From Arcobacteraceae bacterium (GTDB lineage Bacteria > Campylobacterota > Campylobacteria > Campylobacterales > Arcobacteraceae): a stretch of 64,000 nt of DNA. The position numbers and the translations under genes were made by a program. Positions 36,091 to 43,850 of the stretch are shown piece after piece. Below the pieces are notes generated by a model that was not told the DNA's origin, searched no databases, and worked only from the letters and a program-made list of their open reading frames with translations. The DNA lies in NCBI GenBank assembly GCA_023229945.1, contig JALNYH010000004.1:1-64000 (forward strand), written 5' to 3'. The first letter of the stretch is position 1; the number at the start of each line of letters is the position of its first letter.

Positions 36091-36522
36091 CTATTTTAAC
36101 CTTAATACCATTTTAATACCATCTTTACCATCTAAATAGTATTGATACAAAGTTTTTTTAGCAATAAATCCCAATTTATTGTACAAATTTATTGCTTTTT
36201 GGTTATCGTCTTTTACTTCTAATATCAAATTTTTAGTTTTTTGTTTTGCAAGATTTATCAAAAACTCCACAAGCATTGTACCATACCCTTTTTTTGAATA
36301 TTTATCTTTGATTGCTATTGAATAAATCCGTAAAGAATTTTTATATTCCAAAAACAAAATATAGCCACAAATCAAATCTTCTTCGTATACAAGATATATA
36401 TGATTTTTATTTTGATGATAGATAAAGTTTTCTTTACTGAGTCTAAAATCAAACTCACTAAATACACTATATTCTATTTCCAAAAGATTTGGTATATCTT
36501 TTTTTGTGGCTAATCTTATCAT
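36091..36522 (-). CDS. GNAT acetyltransferase, RimI-like
   Basis: This 143-aa GNAT-fold protein has the acetyl-CoA-binding loop KYSKKGYGTMLVEFLIN (about 93-109) and the RimI-like LEVKDDNQKAINLYNKLGF. It probably acetylates a protein N-terminus or small molecule. Its start codon overlaps the stop of the DUF2156 gene by 4 nt, so the two are coupled. Confidence 0.82.
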   Translation of the reverse strand: MIRLATKKDIPNLLEIEYSVFSEFDFRLSKENFIYHQNKNHIYLVYEEDLICGYILFLEYKNSLRIYSIAIKDKYSKKGYGTMLVEFLINLAKQKTKNLILEVKDDNQKAINLYNKLGFIAKKTLYQYYLDGKDGIKMVLRLK

Positions 36523-37499
36523 TTTTGATATATTGTATATTTTGGTACGAGCTTATCAGGACGATATGACATTTTTACTTTTTTAAGATTTTCAAATCCC
36601 ATATCATCACCTACATTTACAAAGCTACTTCCATATTCACTTTTAAGAAGTTTTGAAAACTCTCTAAATATAAACTGAGCACATCCAAGCACTTCAAAAT
36701 CTGTTTTTTCCAAAATTACACTTGATGTTGCATCATTTATTCTCTCACCTACTGTAAATCCTTTTAACTCATCATCAATATATATAACAATACCTATTAA
36801 GTCAAGTTTGTCATAGTCATTAATAAGTCTTTTAATAGCAAATCTTTCAAAATATATACCATCCATAAAGTTCTCAACCTCTTCTTTTAGCATATATTTA
36901 GTTCTATCACTTACCCATTTATTAAACAATGAGACCATTTTCTCACCATGTTTTTCTTTTTCTAAAATCTCTATTTTATGATTTGGGTATGCGTTTTTAA
37001 ACTTATTTATTTCATTTCTTTTAGACTTATAAGCATCTCCTTTTAAATCAATCAAATCATCAATCTTATAAATATAATCAACTAGTTTTTTCTCTATCAA
37101 GAAATCTTGCAATGCTTCAAATATTACAGTCCCTTCTTCAAGATAGTTTACAAACCCTTCAAGGATTTCTTCGTGAACATACTCTATTTTTGAAGAATAT
37201 TTATTGCTATTGTGTGTATTCATTATTTCAAAACAACTCAAAATTGCTCTATGTACATTTTCTTTTTTTCCAAGAGGAGGTAAAAGCATAGATATTTCAC
37301 CACCATTGAGTATAAAAAGACAAAAAGTATCATCGATTATACTATAAAACCCACTTGCGTTACTCAGCCAAATGTAGTTTTGGGCAAATGTATAATCACT
37401 AATATCTACATTAATAAGCCTAAGATAATTTTTCATCATTTCTTTAGCTCTCAAATCAAAATGCTTTAAGGGAATCTCTTTTATTGTCAAAGTTGACAC
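36519..37499 (-). CDS. DUF2156 family (phosphatidylglycerol lysyltransferase C-terminal-like) protein
   Basis: This 326-aa protein has two GNAT-like halves as in DUF2156 proteins, with SKRNEINKFKNAYPNH and DIGVxx-like C-terminal segments (FVNVGDDMGFENLKKVKMSY). I choose the GTG at 37499 because GGAG lies 8 nt before it; a longer frame back to 37559 (346 aa) lacks a ribosome site. Members are related to tRNA-dependent aminoacyl transferases, but this short form lacks the membrane part, so the substrate is unknown. It overlaps the RimI-like gene by 4 nt. Confidence 0.8.
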   Translation of the reverse strand: MSTLTIKEIPLKHFDLRAKEMMKNYLRLINVDISDYTFAQNYIWLSNASGFYSIIDDTFCLFILNGGEISMLLPPLGKKENVHRAILSCFEIMNTHNSNKYSSKIEYVHEEILEGFVNYLEEGTVIFEALQDFLIEKKLVDYIYKIDDLIDLKGDAYKSKRNEINKFKNAYPNHKIEILEKEKHGEKMVSLFNKWVSDRTKYMLKEEVENFMDGIYFERFAIKRLINDYDKLDLIGIVIYIDDELKGFTVGERINDATSSVILEKTDFEVLGCAQFIFREFSKLLKSEYGSSFVNVGDDMGFENLKKVKMSYRPDKLVPKYTIYQK

Positions 37500-37655
37500 G
37501 CTTTTTCTCCAGTTGATATTTTTCGAAATTATACTACTTTTTTTGTTTTTTGCATCCAAAAAAAATAAAAATTTTTTTCTACAAAATTCACTCTAAATTT
37601 GTACACAAAAGTATAAATTTTGTAGTATAATTCCAGAAAAAATCAGGAGATTAAA

Positions 37656-37880
37656 TTGAAAAAGATTTTAGTTGCAATTTGTTTCGCAACACTTAGTATA
37701 TCGGTAGTAGCACAAGAAGACTTTAAACCAATATTTAGCCAAGAAGAAGAATTGAGTCCTTGTGAAAAAGAGTTTTATGAATGCCAAAAAGAATGTGACA
37801 AACTAGATGATATTTTAATCAGTGAATGTGAAAAAAAATGTGATGAAAAATTTGAAGAGTGTATAGCAAAAGAACAATAA
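37656..37880 (+). CDS. Small exported protein with symmetric six-cysteine (twin CX3C) pattern
   Basis: This 74-aa protein starts with TTG after a clear AGGAGA ribosome site. It has a signal peptide (KKILVAICFATLSISVVA) and a mature part with six cysteines in C-x6-C-x3-C-x10-C-x3-C-x6-C order. The pattern reads the same in both directions and fits two helices held by disulfides, like twin-CX3C proteins. It is very acidic and lysine-rich. No neighbour shares its operon: the upstream gene is divergent, and the next gene converges after 86 nt. Function unknown; a periplasmic disulfide-bonded chaperone or metal binder is conceivable. Confidence 0.8.
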   Translation: MKKILVAICFATLSISVVAQEDFKPIFSQEEELSPCEKEFYECQKECDKLDDILISECEKKCDEKFEECIAKEQ

Positions 37881-37966
37881 ATTTAATCAAATTTTTGTAG
37901 TAGAGATATCAAGAGTTTTTCTTACATCTTTACTACAACTATACCAATAAATACTACAAGAAATAA

Positions 37967-39013
37967 CTAAATATCAGTAAAACTAAATATAAATTCTTCC
38001 AATTTAGCATAATCTATTATCTCATCTTTTGAATTTAGAATATTCAAACTTTTTAGTTTTGTCAAACCTCGAGATAATGTTTCTTGAGCCATATTAAGCT
38101 CATCTGCAAAATCTTTTTTTGTTATAGAGTGTAAAATACAAGGTTTTTCATAAATTCTTAGTGCTATTTTAAAATGAGCTTTTGTCAATGCGTTATTAAT
38201 AGCCTTAGTTTGCATTTCAAGCAATTGCGAAGACAATGAAGAAAACATCAAAAGTGATAATTTATAATCTCCTTTTATCATATCTATAAAAAAGTTTTTT
38301 TCAATACACAATATAGAACAATCACTAATTGATTCTAGATTTGAAGTAAAATACTCTTTTCCATAAGACTCAGCCTCACAAATAAATGATGGAATAATGA
38401 TTTTCTTTAAAATTATGCTATTACCATCATTTTGTACATAAAATTGTTTGACACTGCCAGTTAACAAAAAGTAAAAATATTTAATCTCTTCATTACTATA
38501 AAATATTATATTTTCAGGTTTGTATTTTTTGACAATACAATTAGCTTTTAGTTTGTCTAGTTGCTCTTGATTGAGATGTCGAAAATAATATATATGATTT
38601 AGATTATTCGTGATGTTATTTTTTGATAAAACTTGACATATTGTTTGATCAAAATTATCAATATAATCTATCAAATTATCAATTTTCAAAGGCTCTTTTA
38701 GTGTCAAAATATTTCTACTCAAACACTCTTGACATGAATAATCAAATAAACATTGTGAATCTTCATTTTGTACTTCTATGATTTTTTGGTTTTGATTGAT
38801 TTGGGTTAAAGTATTATAAATCTTATCACGATATTTTGGATTTTCAGGATCTACAAAATAAACACATATATCAAATGTATCTCCATTGCCTATCAATTTT
38901 AATCCATGCAAATAATCAGTGATTGTTATTTGATATTGTTTATAATTTGAAATAAAACTTTTAAGTTTATCTCTTTGAAGTTTGGAATTATTCATAATCA
39001 ATAATTGAATCAT
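37967..39013 (-). CDS. Receiver-like domain fused to a CRP/FNR-family regulator
   Basis: This 348-aa protein has an N-terminal receiver-like domain (1-130) in which the usual acidic pair is NN (IMNNSKLQRD, N8-N9) while D55 (FVDPENP) sits where the phosphorylation site would be. Three cysteines (C88, C94, C97) follow. A cyclic-nucleotide-binding-like domain comes next (about 140-265) and a CRP-type winged helix (about 280-345; KKDFADELNMAQETLSRGL). It has no FNR-type Fe-S cysteines at the CRP part. Probably a transcription regulator; effector unknown. It lies just downstream of rnpB on the same strand. Confidence 0.82.
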   Translation of the reverse strand: MIQLLIMNNSKLQRDKLKSFISNYKQYQITITDYLHGLKLIGNGDTFDICVYFVDPENPKYRDKIYNTLTQINQNQKIIEVQNEDSQCLFDYSCQECLSRNILTLKEPLKIDNLIDYIDNFDQTICQVLSKNNITNNLNHIYYFRHLNQEQLDKLKANCIVKKYKPENIIFYSNEEIKYFYFLLTGSVKQFYVQNDGNSIILKKIIIPSFICEAESYGKEYFTSNLESISDCSILCIEKNFFIDMIKGDYKLSLLMFSSLSSQLLEMQTKAINNALTKAHFKIALRIYEKPCILHSITKKDFADELNMAQETLSRGLTKLKSLNILNSKDEIIDYAKLEEFIFSFTDI

Positions 39014-39039
39014 TTAATATAAAGCCTTAAAAAATGAAA

Positions 39040-39366
39040 AAAGGTATAATTGTAAGCCGAGTTCTGTATTTGATAATAATTTATCTAGCTGTCTAATCAC
39101 TTAGACATTCATGCGAAGAGCAAAATTGTGAAGCTTTTACCATACTCTTCTTGCTGCAGGTTGGGTTTACATAGCTGCGATGATTACTCAAAGCACTGGT
39201 AGGCTCTTACCCCACCGTTTCACCATCACCACATAAAGTGGCTGTTTACTTTCTGTTGCACTATCCCTTAGATTACTCTAGCTATTCGTTAAATAGAACC
39301 TTGCTTCACTGCAGCTCGGACTTTCCTCTTGTTTATAAAAACAAGCTATTATCTATTATACCTTTG
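39040..39366 (-). ncRNA. rnpB: RNase P RNA (class A)
   Basis: Read on the minus strand the 5' part contains GAGGAAAGTCCGAGCT, the universal P-RNA core, followed by AGTGCAACAGAAAG and GGTGAAACGGTGGGGTAAGA, and the 3' end contains CAGAACTCGGCTTAC. The ends pair: GGTATAAT near 39355-39362 and ATTATACC at 39043-39050 form the P1 helix. A T-rich stretch after 39043 on the minus strand would end it. It processes the 5' ends of tRNAs. The boundaries are estimated from pairing. An open frame on the plus strand here (39238-39435) is only its antisense. Confidence 0.93.
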
Positions 39367-39370
39367 CGTT

Positions 39371-39376
39371 ATTATA
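39371..39376 (-). promoter_or_regulatory. -10 box of rnpB
   Basis: TATAAT on the minus strand (in AAGATATAATAACG) lies 6-7 nt before the predicted 5' end of the RNase P RNA. No good -35 is visible. Confidence 0.6.
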
Positions 39377-39413
39377 TCTTGAACAAGCTTAAAAGGATAA
39401 TCATAGATTATAC

Positions 39414-39926
39414 TTATTTGTACATAATATCATAATTATAAGGGATTACAAATTCATATACTTTATCTTCTATTTTATTATTGTATAAAGTGTTATTAAA
39501 AGAAATTTGTACTTTATTTTCAAACTCATCCAAATAATTAATAGTTTTTATCTTGCCATTTTTATCCACTTCAATATCAAAAGTTTGCTTATCAATTTTA
39601 TGTGAAAAGTTTTTCTTTTTTTCCAAGGCTTGAGATAATATAGCAAATAAATCTAATTGAACATTATGCTTTGTAACTATCACTTGCTCCAAATCAGGTT
39701 CTATAATAGTCACTTCACTATCCAAAATATATATTTCTTTAGACATAGGTGTTTTATAAAACCAAGCTATTTTAGAATTCCCATTTATATATATGGTTCC
39801 ATTATATTCTATTTTCTGACCTGTTGGGTTATTGATAGTTTGAATAAAGTCAGAGTTAAAAGTCGTCACCTTATCAAAAGAGAATAAAAATGAAAAAAAT
39901 AAACTCAATATTATAAAAGATTTCAA
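39414..39926 (-). CDS. lolA: Outer-membrane lipoprotein carrier protein LolA
   Basis: This 170-aa periplasmic protein shuttles lipoproteins from the inner-membrane Lol complex to the outer membrane. A signal peptide (LKSFIILSLFFSFLFSF) and the LolA pattern DFIQTINNPTGQKIEYNG, IAWFYKTPMSKEIYILD are visible. I choose the TTG at 39924-39926 because AAGGAAGG lies 4 nt before it; the longer frame to 39962 has no ribosome site. The gene is divergent from secA and upstream of rnpB. It is shorter than E. coli LolA (203 aa). Confidence 0.88.
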   Translation of the reverse strand: MKSFIILSLFFSFLFSFDKVTTFNSDFIQTINNPTGQKIEYNGTIYINGNSKIAWFYKTPMSKEIYILDSEVTIIEPDLEQVIVTKHNVQLDLFAILSQALEKKKNFSHKIDKQTFDIEVDKNGKIKTINYLDEFENKVQISFNNTLYNNKIEDKVYEFVIPYNYDIMYK

Positions 39927-40030
39927 GTTACCTTCCTTTAAATTAATTTTGTGTATAATCAATAAAACAAAGTTTTCACCAGTAAAATGGTGTCTACAAT
40001 GAGTATATTACCATAAAAGGGATTAATTAA

Positions 40031-42631
40031 ATGATAAATTTTTTAAGTAAGATTTTTGGCACAAAGAATGATAAAGAAATCAAAAAATACGGAAAAATAG
40101 TTCTACAAATAAATGAGAAAGAGAAAATTTATTCAAGTTTGAGTGATGAAGAACTAAAACAAAAGTTTGATGAGTTAAAAACTAAGATAAAAGAGAAAAT
40201 AAGTACTTTTGATGATGTATTAATTGATGCCTTTGCAATAACAAGAGAAGCTTCAAAAAGAATTCTCAATATGAGACACCATGATGTTCAGCTAATCGGT
40301 GGTATGGTTTTACATGATGGTAGAATAGCAGAGATGAAAACTGGTGAAGGTAAAACTCTTGTAGCAACTCTTGCAGTTGCCCTCAATGCTATGAATGGAA
40401 AAGGTGTTCATGTAGTAACTGTCAATGATTATCTAGCTTCTCGTGATGCGAAAGAACTAGAACCTCTTTATAATTTCTTGGGATATAGTGTAGGTGTTAT
40501 TACTAGCGGTATGTATGATGAGAAACTAAAAAAAGAACAATACAATTGTGATATTTTATATGGTACAAACAATGAGTTTGGCTTTGATTACTTAAGAGAC
40601 AATATGAAGTATAGTTTGGATGAAAAGGTTCAAAGAGAACATCATTTTGTAATAGTTGATGAAGTTGACTCTATTTTGATAGATGAGGCTAGAACTCCTT
40701 TGATTATAAGTGGTCCAACAAATAGAAAAAGCAACCATTATGAACAAGCAAACGATGTTGCACAAAAATTAGAACGAGGTGAAAAAACAGAGCCAAAAAG
40801 AGCTGATGAGCCTGTAATTACTACAGGTGATTTTATTGTAGATGAAAAAAACAAAGTTGTTTTACTTACCGAACAAGGTATCAAAAATGCAGAAAAATTA
40901 TTTGATGTAGAAAATTTATATTCTATTGAAAATGCAAAACTTTCACATTATCTTGACCAAGCTTTGAAATCCAACTATTTATTTGTAAAAGATGTTGATT
41001 ATGTTGTAAAAGACAATTCTGTCATTATCGTAGATGAATTTACTGGGCGACTTAGTGAAGGGAGAAGATTTAGTGATGGACTACACCAAGCATTAGAAGC
41101 TAAAGAAGGTGTAAAAATCCAAGATGAATCTCAAACTCTAGCTGATATTACATTCCAAAATTATTTTAGAATGTATGAAAAACTTTCAGGTATGACAGGA
41201 ACTGCACAAACTGAAGCTACTGAATTTGCAGAGATTTATAATCTTGATGTTGTATCAATACCAACAAACCTAGAAGTTACAAGAGTAGATAAAAATGATT
41301 TAGTATTCAAAAGCGAAAGAGAAAAATTTGAAGCAGTTTGCAAAAGAATCAAAGAACTTCACGAAAAGGGACAACCAGTTCTTGTAGGAACAGCAAGTAT
41401 TGAAAAAAGTGAACTTTTAAATTCTCTATTAAAAAAAGAAAAAATACCTCATACTGTACTAAATGCAAAACAACATGATAAAGAAGCACAAATCATATTA
41501 GAAGCTGGTAACAAAGGTGCAGTTACTATTGCTACAAATATGGCTGGTCGTGGGGTAGATATCAAAATAAGTGATGAGATAAAAGCTCTTGGTGGACTGG
41601 CTATCATAGGAACAGAAAGACACGAAAGTAGAAGAATTGACAACCAGCTTCGAGGTAGAAGTGGAAGACAAGGTGATATTGGTGAATCTCAATTTTATCT
41701 AAGTCTTGAAGATAGTCTTCTTAGAATCTTTGGAAGTGATAGAATCAAAACTATTATGGAAAAAATAGGTATTCAAGAGGGTGAACATATAGAATCCAAA
41801 ATGGTTACTCGTGCTATTGAAAATGCTCAAAAAAAGGTAGAAGGACTACACTTTGAAAGTAGAAAACACTTACTTGAATATGATGATGTTGCCAACAAAC
41901 AAAGAAAAGTCATATACCAATTTAGAAACGAACTTCTAAATCCAAACTTTGAAATTACGCAAAAAATTGCAGACAATATAACAGAATATGTCCAATCAAC
42001 ATTATCAAGTTTTGATATTATAGATGGATTAAATTCTGAAGAATTTAATTATGATGGAATTTTACTAAAACTTAAAGAAGAGCTAAACTTGGATTTAAAA
42101 CTTGCAGATATCCAAAGTGAAGATTATACAAACTTGGAAGCAAAACTAATTGAAATATTGACAAATGCTTATAATAACAAAATGAGTATAGCTGCACCTG
42201 ACCAAAAGAGTGAAATAGAAAGAATTCTTTATCTTCAAATCATTGATAGTTCATGGAGAGAGCATTTATACTCTATGGATACACTAAAAACTGGTATCGG
42301 ACTTCGTGGATACAACCAAAAAGACCCTCTAGTAGAATACAAAAAAGAAAGCTACAATATGTTTATGGAGCTTATCGCTTCCGTAAAACATGAAATCATC
42401 AAAGTATTATTTACGCTTAGACTAAAAGGTGAAGAAAAAGAAAGAGAAGTACTTGAAAATATTGTTCATGATATGGAAAATAGTGCAAAGAATTCTATTA
42501 CAAATACAGAATCTTCAGTTGCATTTGAAAAAAAAGTTGCAAGAAATGAGATATGTCCGTGTGGGAGTGGCAAAAAATATAAACAATGTTGTGGTGTTAG
42601 TGGACCTAAAAGAGGAATATTAGCGAAATAA
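40031..42631 (+). CDS. secA: Preprotein translocase ATPase SecA
   Basis: This 866-aa protein drives export through SecYEG. Walker A GEGKTL, IAEMKTGEGKTLVATLAVAL, DEVDSILIDEARTPLII, TNMAGRGVDIKI and RGRSGRQGD are all present. The C-terminal zinc motif CPCGSGKKYKQCCG binds SecB or lipids. Length matches the family. A LolC/E-type permease gene follows by 5 nt, so secA and a lipoprotein-release gene are co-transcribed. Confidence 0.97.
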   Translation: MINFLSKIFGTKNDKEIKKYGKIVLQINEKEKIYSSLSDEELKQKFDELKTKIKEKISTFDDVLIDAFAITREASKRILNMRHHDVQLIGGMVLHDGRIAEMKTGEGKTLVATLAVALNAMNGKGVHVVTVNDYLASRDAKELEPLYNFLGYSVGVITSGMYDEKLKKEQYNCDILYGTNNEFGFDYLRDNMKYSLDEKVQREHHFVIVDEVDSILIDEARTPLIISGPTNRKSNHYEQANDVAQKLERGEKTEPKRADEPVITTGDFIVDEKNKVVLLTEQGIKNAEKLFDVENLYSIENAKLSHYLDQALKSNYLFVKDVDYVVKDNSVIIVDEFTGRLSEGRRFSDGLHQALEAKEGVKIQDESQTLADITFQNYFRMYEKLSGMTGTAQTEATEFAEIYNLDVVSIPTNLEVTRVDKNDLVFKSEREKFEAVCKRIKELHEKGQPVLVGTASIEKSELLNSLLKKEKIPHTVLNAKQHDKEAQIILEAGNKGAVTIATNMAGRGVDIKISDEIKALGGLAIIGTERHESRRIDNQLRGRSGRQGDIGESQFYLSLEDSLLRIFGSDRIKTIMEKIGIQEGEHIESKMVTRAIENAQKKVEGLHFESRKHLLEYDDVANKQRKVIYQFRNELLNPNFEITQKIADNITEYVQSTLSSFDIIDGLNSEEFNYDGILLKLKEELNLDLKLADIQSEDYTNLEAKLIEILTNAYNNKMSIAAPDQKSEIERILYLQIIDSSWREHLYSMDTLKTGIGLRGYNQKDPLVEYKKESYNMFMELIASVKHEIIKVLFTLRLKGEEKEREVLENIVHDMENSAKNSITNTESSVAFEKKVARNEICPCGSGKKYKQCCGVSGPKRGILAK

Positions 42632-42636
42632 CAATA

Positions 42637-43839
42637 ATGAATACAAAACTTATCAATTATATAGTTCTCAAATATCTGAGATTTGATAAAACAAACCCAT
42701 TTATTAGTATAAGTGGGATTTTGGCTTTTTTTGGTGTTGCTGTTGGGATTATGGTGTTGATGTTGACCATGGCAATAATGAATGGTACACAAAAAGAGTT
42801 TGAAAAAAAACTTTTTACTATGAATTACCCTCTTACAATATACCCAAAAATGGACAATAGTGTTACATATTCATTAGTCAGAGAACTTGAAAAAAAATTT
42901 CCTGATTTTATATTTTCACCTTTTATATCAACTCAAGCTATCGTAGAATACAACAAAAAAATGGCTGGTGGTGTAATTTTTGGAGTAGATAGTCAAAAAG
43001 AAATTTTGGTCAATTCTATCTATGCAGAATCTATCAAGAACTTATCACTAAGTACTTTTGATATTATATTAGGTAATGGTATCAAAGAGTCCATTGGTGC
43101 TTCTGGAAATGAAAGAATTACACTTTATTTTACCAATATCACCCCTAGTGGTTTTTCAATGATGCCAAAAATAAAAAGATTTGACATAGCAAGTAGTTTT
43201 AAATCAGGACTAAATGCCTATGACCAAGCATATATGTACACCTCAATTGAAGCCCTTTCGTCAATATTAGGAAGAGATTCTTCAATTTATGATGGAATCC
43301 ATATATTTTCTAACAACCCTATTGAAGATATAAATACTCTTAAAAACTCATTGCCTTTTGATGTAGGAGTAGTTGGATGGTGGCAACAAAATGGAAATTT
43401 CTTTGCAGCAATGGAACTTGAGAAGAAAGCATTGTTTGTTGTTTTGATGCTTATTATCTTAATTGCATCTTTAAATATTATCAGTTCACTTCTTATGACC
43501 GTCATGAGTAGAAGAAAAGAGATTGCATTACTTTTATCAATGGGTGTTTCACAAAAAGAGATAAAATCAATGTTTTTAAGACTTGGGATGATTATTGGTG
43601 TTAGTGGTATTTTTGTAGGCGTAATTTTTGGTTTTAGTGGGTTATTTATTTTGGATACATTTGACATCATATCATTGCCTATTGATGTATATGGCACATC
43701 CAAACTACCTCTAGAACTGGCATTTAGTGATTTCGCTATGATTATCATAGGCTCTTTTTCCATAGTATATCTAGCATCACTTTACCCAGCTTATAAAGCT
43801 ACAAAAATAGATGTCTTAGATGTACTTAGAAATGAATAA
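42637..43839 (+). CDS. lolC: Lipoprotein-releasing ABC transporter permease (LolC/LolE type)
   Basis: This 400-aa inner-membrane protein has TM1 near residue 20-45 (ILAFFGVAVGIMVLMLTMAI), a large periplasmic domain (about 50-265), and three C-terminal TMs (near 270-390), the MacB/LolC/FtsX topology. It would extract lipoproteins for LolA (gene at 39414-39926). No LolD ATPase gene is in this window. The start is 5 nt after secA. Confidence 0.88.
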   Translation: MNTKLINYIVLKYLRFDKTNPFISISGILAFFGVAVGIMVLMLTMAIMNGTQKEFEKKLFTMNYPLTIYPKMDNSVTYSLVRELEKKFPDFIFSPFISTQAIVEYNKKMAGGVIFGVDSQKEILVNSIYAESIKNLSLSTFDIILGNGIKESIGASGNERITLYFTNITPSGFSMMPKIKRFDIASSFKSGLNAYDQAYMYTSIEALSSILGRDSSIYDGIHIFSNNPIEDINTLKNSLPFDVGVVGWWQQNGNFFAAMELEKKALFVVLMLIILIASLNIISSLLMTVMSRRKEIALLLSMGVSQKEIKSMFLRLGMIIGVSGIFVGVIFGFSGLFILDTFDIISLPIDVYGTSKLPLELAFSDFAMIIIGSFSIVYLASLYPAYKATKIDVLDVLRNE

Positions 43840-43850
43840 CAATATATTTT

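Noticed and set aside
36519..37559. Longer 346-residue form of the DUF2156 protein
   Set aside because: No ribosome site at 37559; GTG at 37499 follows GGAG at the right distance.
39238..39435. 65-codon plus-strand frame
   Set aside because: It is antisense to the RNase P RNA, whose core sequence is clear.
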